64,000 bases of DNA from an uncultured Poribacteria bacterium (GTDB taxonomy: Bacteria > Poribacteria > WGA-4E > WGA-3G), in assembly GCA_951828515.1 (NCBI GenBank), contig OX639992.1:434001-498000 (forward strand), in the 5' to 3' direction. How positions within the stretch are numbered: the stretch's first letter is position 1; every line of letters begins with the position of its first letter. The notes below the pieces were generated by a model. The model was not told the origin of the DNA, made no database searches, and saw only the letters and a program-made list of their open reading frames with translations. This document shows positions 1 to 7,949 of the stretch, in pieces. A program made the position numbers and the translations under genes.

Positions 1-722
1 TGGATATGTCCCTCATCAACGCCGTTGCTCGTTTCCAAGAAAAGGAGATCTCCGACAGCAAGTGGTGAACAGGTGGCAAGATTATGCGGAAAAACATCCA
101 ACTCATCCATCATGTCGTAGCTCCAGATGATGTCTGCATCAATCTCACTTGTTTCTGTTTCCTCGGTAAAGGGACCGTCATTTTCACCATCAAGGAAAGC
201 TTCAGTATCAACACAGACGACTTCACACCGGTTGGAGATGTAGTAGAGTCGGTCGCCTTCAATAAACGGCGTGGAGCAGATGCCCTGTAGGGGCCAGTCG
301 TTAACACGCCCTGAAGTCAACTTGGTATGTGTTGCTTGCCAGAGAAATTTGCCATCGGACTCGTTAAACGCCATGATGACCCCGCGGTCGCCGGTCAGTT
401 TGGGATTGTAAAGTGCTTTGTTGTTTGTGCCGACAAAGACTTTGCCACCGATGACAAGCGGTCCCGCATAACTTTGGGAACCGAGTTCCGCTGTCCATTT
501 AATATTCTCGCCGGTTTCCAGATCCCAACTCCCCGGGATATTCATTTCATCGGATATCATGTTCCGACTCAACGTGCCGCCCCACAAGGCAATCTCTTTT
601 TCCGCTGAAGTAACGGATACCATAAAAGTGAGTAGCAGGGCAAGGTTTGCGATGTAGATACATCGGGATTTCCAACTTTCTAATTTACCTTGCGGAGTTA
701 TAAAGCGGGTTAAATGTCTCAT
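1..722 (-). CDS. PQQ-like beta-propeller secreted protein (3' end outside window)
   Basis: The reverse strand is open from an ATG at 722 to the window edge, giving 240 residues without a stop, so the C-terminus is missing. A basic N-terminus of about 20 residues is followed by a hydrophobic segment ending VSVTSA, which reads as a signal peptide. Repeats such as GVIMAFNESDGKFLWQ, CEVVCVDTEAF and GDRLYYIS are blades of a PQQ/pyrrolo-quinoline-like beta-propeller. The start is backed by AGGAAGG 3 bases upstream. It lies downstream of the lipoprotein and propeller genes at 945-3184 and is probably part of the same transcription unit. Codons 9 to 16 lie in a dispersed repeat (681-695), so the N-terminus may have been rebuilt by a repeat. 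Binding of true PQQ is not implied; many such propellers are structural. Confidence 0.8.
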   Translation of the reverse strand, partial: MRHLTRFITPQGKLESWKSRCIYIANLALLLTFMVSVTSAEKEIALWGGTLSRNMISDEMNIPGSWDLETGENIKWTAELGSQSYAGPLVIGGKVFVGTNNKALYNPKLTGDRGVIMAFNESDGKFLWQATHTKLTSGRVNDWPLQGICSTPFIEGDRLYYISNRCEVVCVDTEAFLDGENDGPFTEETETSEIDADIIWSYDMMDELDVFPHNLATCSPLAVGDLLFLETSNGVDEGHI

Positions 723-820
723 ATACCTTCCTATAGAGTTCGGGGAAATGCGCAAGCAAAAACCCCTCCATTCGTTACGGGCTACGGGCTTTATACGATG
801 TCAAGAACCTACTCGTAATG

Positions 821-846
821 AAATTATGCCTTAAGTGGCATAATTT
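821..846. repeat. perfect 10-bp inverted repeat with 6-base loop
   Basis: AAATTATGCC at 821-830 and GGCATAATTT at 837-846 form a perfect stem. It sits in the 222-base space between two co-directional genes. There is no clear T-run on the minus strand, so an operator or processing hairpin is as likely as a terminator. The rest of 723-944 contains a segment (753-792) similar to 27883-27921. Confidence 0.6.
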
Positions 847-944
847 GTCTTTGCTTTAGATTTGGAGAGCAGGGCAAAAACCCGATAGTTAAAAAATTCT
901 GTTTCGTTGTAGTCTGTATATTCGCGCGTGGTGTCGATTAAAGA

Positions 945-1868
945 TTACCACACTTTTAGGTTGTCATAATAGATTTCAGTTGCGGAGTAGCCGTAGATAC
1001 CGGGGCTTCCCTCGCGATTTGGAAGTGGGTCTTCGGCAGTAATCGTCCATTCTTCGGGTTCAGGTTCAGCAGTTCGCCAGACCTTTCCTCGAATTATTGC
1101 TTTACCCTCCATAACCTCTACTGTCATTTTCATTGTATACCAGACATCCGTCTGCCAAGCGAAGTCGATTGTCTTCGCCATGCGTAAATCGGATGCCCAT
1201 GAACGGATCTGCAAGCGTTGGTGTCTGCCCTGCATATCCAATGTGTAGCGGTTGGCAATTAAGCCCATGTCTGGTAGTCTGCGTTTATTTTTGGTTCCCA
1301 TCAAGTCGATTTGAATCTGATAGTCTTTCATTGTTGAGGGACCGAGATAGACGTTGGACCGGTTTAAGCCGCGTTGGACAGGCGTTTTTATTAAGACTTT
1401 ACCGCCATCCTTTTCACGGACAAAGAATTTGCCGGTCGCACCGATCCAGTGCGTGGGTATTTTTTCGAGTTCAATTGTTTCAAAGTCCTCTGTCCATGGG
1501 AGTGATGGAATTACGCGGACACGCGCCGTCGCTTCCATATCGCCGGATTGAGCGGTCACCGTGCCTGCATGCGCTCCTGCGCTTTTATCGGGTGTAAATG
1601 TGCCATCTTCAAATGCTCCAGTTAAGCCGGTGGATGCCCATTCTATAGCCCCGATTGCACGCGTCTGTTTTCCATCTGCATCGAAAGCGATGACGCTCAA
1701 CGCAACGGGATCGCCTGATGTGAGTGTTTCTGCGGGGGTAAGCAGCAGCGAAACAGCAGGCGCGGTTGACATTTCCATCGGCTCTGGTGCCATCTCTTTA
1801 CTGGCACAACCGGCAGCGAGGATGCACACCATCAGGATAACGTAAAGTGGGATAAAATTTTTCATCAA
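945..1868 (-). CDS. lipoprotein with Ig-like and concanavalin-like domains
   Basis: 307 residues. The N-terminus has a lipoprotein signal peptide with lipobox LAAGC (Cys21), so it should be anchored in a membrane facing the periplasm or outside. Residues about 35-120 look like a bacterial Ig-like domain (a run of alternating strands with the SGDPVALSVIAFDADGK type motif). Residues about 125-307 resemble the jelly-roll domain often found behind PQQ propellers, ending in EIYYDNLKVW. Its ATG overlaps the stop of the upstream propeller gene by four bases (ATGA at 1865-1868), so the two are translationally coupled. A role beside the propeller in binding an extracellular substrate is inference. Confidence 0.75.
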   Translation of the reverse strand: MMKNFIPLYVILMVCILAAGCASKEMAPEPMEMSTAPAVSLLLTPAETLTSGDPVALSVIAFDADGKQTRAIGAIEWASTGLTGAFEDGTFTPDKSAGAHAGTVTAQSGDMEATARVRVIPSLPWTEDFETIELEKIPTHWIGATGKFFVREKDGGKVLIKTPVQRGLNRSNVYLGPSTMKDYQIQIDLMGTKNKRRLPDMGLIANRYTLDMQGRHQRLQIRSWASDLRMAKTIDFAWQTDVWYTMKMTVEVMEGKAIIRGKVWRTAEPEPEEWTITAEDPLPNREGSPGIYGYSATEIYYDNLKVW

Positions 1869-3184
1869 TCGTTCCTCCCAATACAGTAGAGGTGTTCCTC
1901 TGTCGTGAAATAGACACGTCCGTCTGCAATCGCGGGTGAGCCGAAGATTTCGACGTAATGATCTTCCGCAGCTCGGCTTATCTCCTGAGCACTTAGCAGT
2001 TCACATCCATCCTCATTGGGTTGAAGGATCGCAAATACGCCGTTGACTTCCGCGACGTAGAGTTTACCATCCGCCCAGACAGGGGAACCTTTTCCGACTT
2101 TGCCGATGTTGTGTTCCCAGTAGACTTCACCGGTGTCAGCATTGACAGCGTGAATATTCGCGGAGTTATCTACAACATAAAGGTGTCCGGCGTGAATTGT
2201 AGGGGACGCGTATCCAATGTTAACCCCATCATATCGCCAGACTTCATGGGTTTGGGTAACATCTCCAGTACCGGTTGCGTCAATACAGACGACCCGTCCC
2301 ATCGTGGTAGTATCCATATTCTCTTCGCTATGCGTCGCATAGACTTTCGTGCCTGAAACGATGACGGACGTATTGATACCCCGCTGACTGAGTTTAAATC
2401 CCCAGACCCTCTCTCCGGTGTTCTGTTTCATTGCGTAGATACCGCCATCCGCATTGCCGCCGATGATGAGTTGCTGTCCGTTGATATTCACAACGACGGG
2501 TGTGGAGTAAGTCGTGTCTAAGGGTCTGCCGCCCGGTGTTGAAACCCAAATCAGTTCGCCAGTGTGTTTGTCGAAAGCAAAATAGCGGTGACGTGTAGCG
2601 ACTTGAGCACCCCATCCTGAGTTGAGATAACTAATCACGACGAGGTCGCCTGCGATAATAGGGGTGTGAACGCGTCCTCCATAACCGGATATCCGCCCAT
2701 ATTCTTCTGTGAGTGAACGCGACCAGAGGATGTCTCCATCTTTGTCGAAACAGAAGAAGAGCCCTTGGACCCCGTGTGCATAGATATTTCCGGTTTCGAG
2801 ATCGCCAGCGAGACTTGTCCATCCAACTCGATTGAAGGAGATCGTCGTATGAAAGACGTTGAATTGATAATTCCAGATGAGTTCGCCGGTTTCAGCATCG
2901 AAGCAGGCGATACGTTCCTGTTCAGTGATGTCTTTGCCGACACGCCCGATGACGTAGACTCTGTCGTTAAGGACGATCGGTGTAGAACGCCCTATAAATT
3001 CCGCTTGCCAGAGCAGGTTCTCACCTTCAGTCGACCAAGATGAGATGAGTCCTGTTTCGGCAGAGGTGCCGTCCTGATTTGGTCCCCGCCATGTTGGCCA
3101 ATCGCCAGCAATGGCGTGCATAGGAAGCGCAACCAAGGCAAAGCAAATAAGTAGTTGACAAAGACTTGATTTCCAATGGTGCAA
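1865..3184 (-). CDS. secreted PQQ-like beta-propeller protein
   Basis: 439 residues with a signal peptide ending PMHAIAG, then DWPTWRGPNQDG, a motif characteristic of PQQ-propeller proteins of planctomycetes and poribacteria. About seven repeats follow (for example CFDAETGELIWNYQ, AFDKHTGELIWVST, AVNADTGEVYWEHN), each a W-motif blade. The family resembles BamB and quinoprotein dehydrogenases in fold only; no calcium or PQQ catalytic signature is evident. It is the first gene of a three-gene operon with the lipoprotein and a second propeller. It is probably periplasmic or outer-surface; substrate unknown. Confidence 0.85.
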   Translation of the reverse strand: MHHWKSSLCQLLICFALVALPMHAIAGDWPTWRGPNQDGTSAETGLISSWSTEGENLLWQAEFIGRSTPIVLNDRVYVIGRVGKDITEQERIACFDAETGELIWNYQFNVFHTTISFNRVGWTSLAGDLETGNIYAHGVQGLFFCFDKDGDILWSRSLTEEYGRISGYGGRVHTPIIAGDLVVISYLNSGWGAQVATRHRYFAFDKHTGELIWVSTPGGRPLDTTYSTPVVVNINGQQLIIGGNADGGIYAMKQNTGERVWGFKLSQRGINTSVIVSGTKVYATHSEENMDTTTMGRVVCIDATGTGDVTQTHEVWRYDGVNIGYASPTIHAGHLYVVDNSANIHAVNADTGEVYWEHNIGKVGKGSPVWADGKLYVAEVNGVFAILQPNEDGCELLSAQEISRAAEDHYVEIFGSPAIADGRVYFTTEEHLYCIGRND

Positions 3185-3614
3185 ACTTCTGTTCCTCCCG
3201 TGTATTTTACGTGTGTCTGTAACCTTATTAAGACGCTGAAAAATGTCTTAATGTTTAACGTGGCGCGCCTGTTAGAACAGCTCATCGTACTGCACTTATA
3301 AATCTGACAGTGCGCCAGACGGTTTTGTTCTGTATATCTTTCAATATACCATTATACTACATTTGGTGTTTTTGAGAAATGTTTTAAATTGAGGAGTGAT
3401 TGTCAGCCAAATAGCCATCAGCAATGCGCGTCAGAATGCGTCCTTGAAGGCAGATAGCTTTAGTGTTTTGTAAGCGAGGTTTAAGAAATTAAAGGAAAGG
3501 ATGTGTGGTGTGATAGAGTAGGCAACAGGTTACATCAGGTGAAAAAAGGATTTTATCAGATGGTGATATACCCGCAAAGAAGGGATACTGTCCGATAGAA
3601 AAATTTAGGTTTTC
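3185..3614. other. intergenic region with a possible minus-strand promoter
   Basis: No coding frame is convincing here. On the minus strand TATAAT occurs at 3351-3356, about 165 bases before the propeller gene, but no good -35 box lies 16-18 bases upstream, so the promoter call is weak. The part from 3400 to 3614 shows nothing recognisable. Confidence 0.35.
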
Positions 3615-5729
3615 TCACTGGGATACAGTAATGGTTTGCCATGCGACTGCTGTGCGGCCGGCTATGTCAACGGTTGCGGCTCGGAGCCGGTAATTCCCAG
3701 GGCGTTCAAGACGAAAACGAATCTCTACCTCGGCTACCGATCCCGTTTGATTGATGCGAATTTCGGAGTGTTCTCTATTCAGGAAACGGTAATCTTCCTC
3801 CTCTGGACCGAACAATTCCCAGAGCACCCTCTCATTACTATAGATACTGTTTTCGTCTGCCCCCCGCGTGTAGTAAACGGCGGCAGAGCCTTTGGTTACA
3901 GTGGCACAGGCACGAACTTCGGGTGCGGTGTTGGTTTCCAGTATAGACATATCAACGGTTAAGTGTGGCAGAGTCCCTGTTGGACGGGTTGGTATCCTCG
4001 CGCCTTGGTGCAGAGACACCTCACCACCTTCATGGACTTCCACCTGACCGTCTTCCCGAATACGGACGACTTCTCGATAATCGGACAATTTGAGTGCTTC
4101 CAAATCCCAGATAAGATCAAACGCGACACCGAGTCGGATGGCTCTTTCAATCTCGGTAAAGAAGTTGTGCATTACGGTGCGGTATTTGATATTTTCTCTA
4201 TTGCGTCTCTCCAAATTGAGTTCCCCTACACCCCAAAGATTGCCTCTCCCCATCTCAACATGCCCGAGATTATAGCCGGGCGGTAGGAGAATAACCGTTT
4301 CTGCTGCTTTGCGTAACGCATCAAGATTCCTATAGGGATGGCTTTCAACGTGAGCACTCAGATTTCGTGAGAGTGCGAGGACTTCACTGTAAGGCACACA
4401 AGCAAGTTGGTGGTTGTCCCAGTAGTGGAAATGCCGTGCACCTAAGTCGTAAGCGTGTGTTTGCAACCAGAACGCATCTGCCCGGTGCACCTGTCCATAG
4501 ATACTCATACCCCACCCCTTATCGGTCTGTCTGGCGGCACCTCGTAGGAATCCATAGAGGATACTTGCAAGATTTTTCGGGTTGTCTATCGGGATCTGGC
4601 AACCGTACGTCATATTCATTTCAGGGAGCGTTCGCATCGTCCCAACTCTACCCGGTGGTTCAAAGACGATCGCAGCAGGAGATTCTGTGTTTCCCTCTGA
4701 GAGTTGATACGCTGCCGAACTGATAATGGTGTCCCACGTATATAGATTTTCCTGAAGAAACCGCATATCACCCACATCTATGTCCGGATGTGTCTCTAAA
4801 CCTTTGCACAACCGCGTAGGTCCGCCATCATATTTAGCGGTGTGGAAGTAGTCTTGAAATGCTTCAAATGCGAGTTGCGGGGTCACTGATTTCCGAAAGT
4901 CAGCGTCTGCTTCCAACTTGGGACGAAGCACATGGTCCCGTGTGCAAACAGCGGGTTCGTCCATAAAAAGAGCGGGACCGAGGTAGTTGCTTCGGTATAA
5001 ACACTCAGGATAGCCGAGTGTCGCCGCGTCAATCCCCCAATAAAAAACGTTGCGATTTTTAACCCATTCGACCTGTTCGGTATCAACGCGAACGCAGTTA
5101 ATCCCTGCTGCAATCATTTCATCATAATCGGCTTCGGTCAGCAGTTTAAGCTCGTAATCAGACATGTCGTAGCGGCGCGTCTCGTCCACTTGTTTCGTGT
5201 TGCTGGGTGGTCCGATGAGGGCATCGGGACGGAGCGAAAGGCGTTGTGTGTCAGGTGGCGCGACAGTGTCGCCTGAATCGGATATGTGTGCGAGTCGATA
5301 GGTATGTCCGAGGTATTTTACTGTTTGTGGGAAGAGATCGTTTTGCGCTTCTTTGTCCGCAGGTTTTGGAAAAAGATATTGCCATGCACCGAGCCCGGGA
5401 AGGACAGGTTTTCCAGTGAATTTATCTCGGAATTCCAAGGGAGGGTCGTCTCCGACCTGCAGGATATAGCGAGATGTGGTAGCACGGGCAACCTTTAAAT
5501 CTTCAGACGGAATACTTTCGCTGAGCAACCAAACCGCGAATTTATCACCGGATACTTTTGTTGCACGAAGACAGATCCACTGATACGGCACACCAGTTTT
5601 CTCGTCAATCGAACCGATTGCTACGGTCAACGTTTTTACAACGGCGTTCGGTAGAGATCCTTCACCTTCATGCTGGTAGGTCGCCATCTGCCCCGGTTCA
5701 CCGAGTGGATATACCTTGCGTGTTTGCAT
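3615..5729 (-). CDS. large glycosidase-like protein of unknown specificity
   Basis: 704 residues, no signal peptide. The middle part (about 190-480) contains segments such as YDEMIAAGINCVRVD and RNVFYWGID, followed by a Trp/His-rich stretch WGMSIYGQVHRADAF and HFHYWDNHQ, which read like a TIM-barrel glycoside hydrolase core. The last 110 residues look like a beta-sandwich (VEIRFRLERPGNYRLRA). I cannot place it in a GH family and cannot point to catalytic acids with confidence. GAGGT lies 7 bases before the ATG. It starts 9 bases downstream of the PhyH gene stop, so the two form an operon. Carbohydrate-related function is inference. Confidence 0.7.
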   Translation of the reverse strand: MQTRKVYPLGEPGQMATYQHEGEGSLPNAVVKTLTVAIGSIDEKTGVPYQWICLRATKVSGDKFAVWLLSESIPSEDLKVARATTSRYILQVGDDPPLEFRDKFTGKPVLPGLGAWQYLFPKPADKEAQNDLFPQTVKYLGHTYRLAHISDSGDTVAPPDTQRLSLRPDALIGPPSNTKQVDETRRYDMSDYELKLLTEADYDEMIAAGINCVRVDTEQVEWVKNRNVFYWGIDAATLGYPECLYRSNYLGPALFMDEPAVCTRDHVLRPKLEADADFRKSVTPQLAFEAFQDYFHTAKYDGGPTRLCKGLETHPDIDVGDMRFLQENLYTWDTIISSAAYQLSEGNTESPAAIVFEPPGRVGTMRTLPEMNMTYGCQIPIDNPKNLASILYGFLRGAARQTDKGWGMSIYGQVHRADAFWLQTHAYDLGARHFHYWDNHQLACVPYSEVLALSRNLSAHVESHPYRNLDALRKAAETVILLPPGYNLGHVEMGRGNLWGVGELNLERRNRENIKYRTVMHNFFTEIERAIRLGVAFDLIWDLEALKLSDYREVVRIREDGQVEVHEGGEVSLHQGARIPTRPTGTLPHLTVDMSILETNTAPEVRACATVTKGSAAVYYTRGADENSIYSNERVLWELFGPEEEDYRFLNREHSEIRINQTGSVAEVEIRFRLERPGNYRLRAATVDIAGRTAVAWQTITVSQ

Positions 5730-5738
5730 TGTAGTACC

Positions 5739-6524
5739 TCAACGTGCGTCTAATTCGCTTATGATGCGTTCTACCACCCGTTTTCGCTGCCCTTGAACTG
5801 CGGGCTGTTCTAATTCATAGACCTCATCCGGAATCAGGTGTTTATGGCTCTCAATGGGAAGGGAATTGTGTGATGCATTATCAATATAGCGGTTAAAAAT
5901 AGTGTATCGGGGATAGGATTCTGTCCAGCGTCTTCCACCGTGATAGAGTGCTTCTGTAAAGATGACACAATCTCCAGCGTTGACAGGGACGTTGATAACC
6001 GTAGGGGGTCCATCGTAGATTGAGAGGTCATCGGGCGGTTCAAAGTTGCGCTTATGGCTTCCGGGCAGACAGACGAACCCTGTTCCGAGTGGGACATCCA
6101 CCAAAGAGACCGCAGTGTTGAGGAAACCCGCACGAGGTCCTGAGGCGTCAACACTATAATCTTGACCGGCGGCGTGGAAATGAATATCATCAGAGGTTTT
6201 GTAATTCTTCGTCAAGGCGCAATCAACGAGGCATGGCGCACCTCGCGTGAGAGCGATAACCACTCTCAAAATCTCTTGGTTAAGCACAAGCCGTTGGAAG
6301 ACGGGATCGCCGTATTGGATGTGATTAATCCAATGTGCGATCGTCGGGGCATGATCACCGGTTCGGGAGGTAGAGGTGAGCGGCGGGGGCAGTTCATCTA
6401 AAGGCGTGTCGTGCCATTGGTTACCGAGTTGAATCATTCGCTCGATATCCTGGGGTGGCACGACTTTTGGGAGTATAACGAATCCGTGGTGATCAAAGAA
6501 CCATTTCTCGTGAGATGTTAGCAT
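5739..6524 (-). CDS. phytanoyl-CoA dioxygenase (PhyH) family oxygenase
   Basis: 261 residues from the ATG at 6524. The open frame continues 37 codons further upstream, but those fall in dispersed repeat DNA, and MLTSHEKWFFDHHGFVIL is the usual PhyH N-terminus. The family uses Fe(II) and 2-oxoglutarate on a double-stranded beta-helix. Likely metal ligands are in DIHFHAAGQD (around 114-122) and the distal His195 in EALYHGG; the 2-oxoglutarate Arg is in ESYPRYTIF. The start is preceded by a repeat-derived leader CCGCAAGGAACAATTAAAAA-T. It is transcribed with the glycosidase-like gene downstream. Substrate unknown; the family also hydroxylates sugars, amino acids and phosphonates. Confidence 0.85.
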   Translation of the reverse strand: MLTSHEKWFFDHHGFVILPKVVPPQDIERMIQLGNQWHDTPLDELPPPLTSTSRTGDHAPTIAHWINHIQYGDPVFQRLVLNQEILRVVIALTRGAPCLVDCALTKNYKTSDDIHFHAAGQDYSVDASGPRAGFLNTAVSLVDVPLGTGFVCLPGSHKRNFEPPDDLSIYDGPPTVINVPVNAGDCVIFTEALYHGGRRWTESYPRYTIFNRYIDNASHNSLPIESHKHLIPDEVYELEQPAVQGQRKRVVERIISELDAR

Positions 6525-6528
6525 ATTT

Positions 6529-6545
6529 TTAATTGTTCCTTGCGG
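6529..6545 (-). repeat. leader-type repeat supplying the ribosome-binding region of the PhyH gene
   Basis: On the minus strand CCGCAAGGAACAATTAAAAA ends 2 bases before the ATG at 6524. The same sequence with few changes precedes the start codons at 27806, 34136 and 40924. Confidence 0.6.
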
Positions 6546-6566
6546 ATTTTTAATCTTATACCATTT

Positions 6567-6690
6567 CTGAATGATGATTTCTCTTAAAAGAGTCCATCGT
6601 GTTTGATTATGCCCGGTGCGGTTAGGAAACCGCACCTACCGGATCTGGGTGGACGGTGAGGCTAATGCGATATAAACTATTAGAGATGGT
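6567..6690. repeat. dispersed 120-bp repeat containing a REP hairpin
   Basis: This stretch matches 11795-11860 plus 12611-12690, and so represents the uninterrupted form of a repeat that elsewhere carries a 750-bp insertion. Its centre is the palindrome GGTGCGGTTAGGAAACCGCAC (6615-6636) followed by CTAC. A third relative of the hairpin is at 62219. Confidence 0.7.
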
Positions 6691-6762
6691 ATTACCTTGC
6701 GGAGAAATAACGGACGTTTGGACTTTTAGGTGCGTTGCTTATATCTGAAGAAACACCCAAAG
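6691..6762. repeat. dispersed repeat shared with 27814-27885
   Basis: TACCTTGCGGAGAAATAACG followed about 25 bases later by TATATCTGAAGAAACACCC is found here and again at 27814-27882, where its other strand forms the leader of the Rieske gene. Confidence 0.6.
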
Positions 6763-6851
6763 AAGTTTTCGGGCACTCACAAGGGATACCCCTACAAGAT
6801 GTCTATATATTTCTAAAATTCGCTATAAATGATACCGGAATAAACACGAGA

Positions 6852-7694
6852 CTACCGTCCTGTCTTGAGAGTCGCCCAGACGATAGGGAGTTTCTCAGCG
6901 ACTTGAACAGACAATCCGATTTTCGACTCAAAATTTCGGGTCACTTCGTCTGCTGTGAGAGGTCGATCGTAAATGCGAACTTCATCAATGATTCCAGGGA
7001 AAAACCTCTCGACTTTGCCGCGATTGTTCGCTGCGCCGATATAAACCGGTTCCACAAACGGGATAAACGTGTCAAGATCTTTTACAGCACCCTCAATCAC
7101 TTCCTGCGATTCACCGTCCATATAAATGGCTACCTCAGACTTCCCCGCGTCTACAATTGCGAAGACAATATGGTGCCATTTGCCATCCGACAAGGCGAAC
7201 TCAATTTCAACGGCGATGGCGTTGCACCCTGCAGGTGATTTCTGACGGACGTAGTAGTGGACGATGTCCTCAGCAAGTGGGAAACCTGCCTTCGCACTCC
7301 GGTTGACATCGATTGCCCACGCCATATTGCATCCCTGATCAAGCACTTTGAAAAGGGTTGTCCAGTCCTTTTTAAAATCGGTTTTAACCCAGGCTTCAAA
7401 GGTAGATGCCCCGACCTGCTCTCCAAAATTGCCGAGGTTTGTTAAGTCGACATAATCATCTGAGCCATCAAATTCAAGTGCTTCTCCTACCTGTCCACCG
7501 ACTATTTTCGGAGCACCGACTATTTTCCCATCGTTTTCGCCCCAGACATCCTTGACTGTGCCTCCTGCAATATCCTGTCGGTCAAAGGTCCAATAACTCA
7601 CGAGCCCATCTGTCACTATGGTTCCTGTGTATCCATTGTGGGGAAGTGTGGCGATAAGCAACGCTGACATGAGGAAATAGGTTAGCCTTTTCAT
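6852..7694 (-). CDS. secreted LamG/concanavalin-like domain protein
   Basis: 280 residues from the ATG at 7694, chosen because GGGAGAAAGC lies just upstream and MKRLTYFLMSALLIATLP is a standard signal peptide; a longer frame to 7733 has no such support. Residues about 25-245 form a LamG jelly roll: DGLVSYWTFDRQ, VGEALEFDGSDDYVDL, FEAWVKTD, WHHIVFAIVD, IDEVRIYDRPL. Such domains bind glycans or are structural. The C-terminal tail ends LPIVWATLKTGR, like the end of the paralogue at 26454 (LALTWGGIKISR). A single transcription unit with its own promoter at 7797-7826. Confidence 0.85.
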   Translation of the reverse strand: MKRLTYFLMSALLIATLPHNGYTGTIVTDGLVSYWTFDRQDIAGGTVKDVWGENDGKIVGAPKIVGGQVGEALEFDGSDDYVDLTNLGNFGEQVGASTFEAWVKTDFKKDWTTLFKVLDQGCNMAWAIDVNRSAKAGFPLAEDIVHYYVRQKSPAGCNAIAVEIEFALSDGKWHHIVFAIVDAGKSEVAIYMDGESQEVIEGAVKDLDTFIPFVEPVYIGAANNRGKVERFFPGIIDEVRIYDRPLTADEVTRNFESKIGLSVQVAEKLPIVWATLKTGR

Positions 7695-7796
7695 AGTGCT
7701 TTCTCCCTTGTGGAAGCGGATGTATTTCCGCATCTATGGAAAATTTCTGGTGTGGTTTCGAGGCTTCCAAAATATGTTTTTAAAATCGGTGAGATA

Positions 7797-7826
7797 ATTA
7801 TAGCACCTCTGGCGATTTCCTACCAA
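7797..7826 (-). promoter_or_regulatory. promoter for the LamG gene
   Basis: On the minus strand TTGGTA, an 18-base spacer and TATAAT. The -10 box is 103 bases before the start codon. Confidence 0.55.
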
Positions 7827-7851
7827 CTTTATTCTGATGCTAAGTTCACGC

Positions 7852-7880
7852 TTGCAAGTAATGCCGAAAATTGGTAAAAT
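7852..7880 (+). promoter_or_regulatory. promoter for the ThDP enzyme gene
   Basis: TTGCAA, a 17-base spacer and TAAAAT, 70 bases before the ATG. The box and spacer closely resemble the sequence at 43368-43396 in front of a Gfo/Idh gene. Confidence 0.55.
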
Positions 7881-7949
7881 GGATTCACATCGTGTTGCAA
7901 ACCACGCCGACTTCTAATAGCAAGTTGCGAAAAGGGAGAAGACAGAACT

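Noticed and set aside
6525-6635. N-terminal extension of the PhyH gene
   Set aside because: Lies in a dispersed repeat; the ATG at 6524 has a better leader and the usual family N-terminus.
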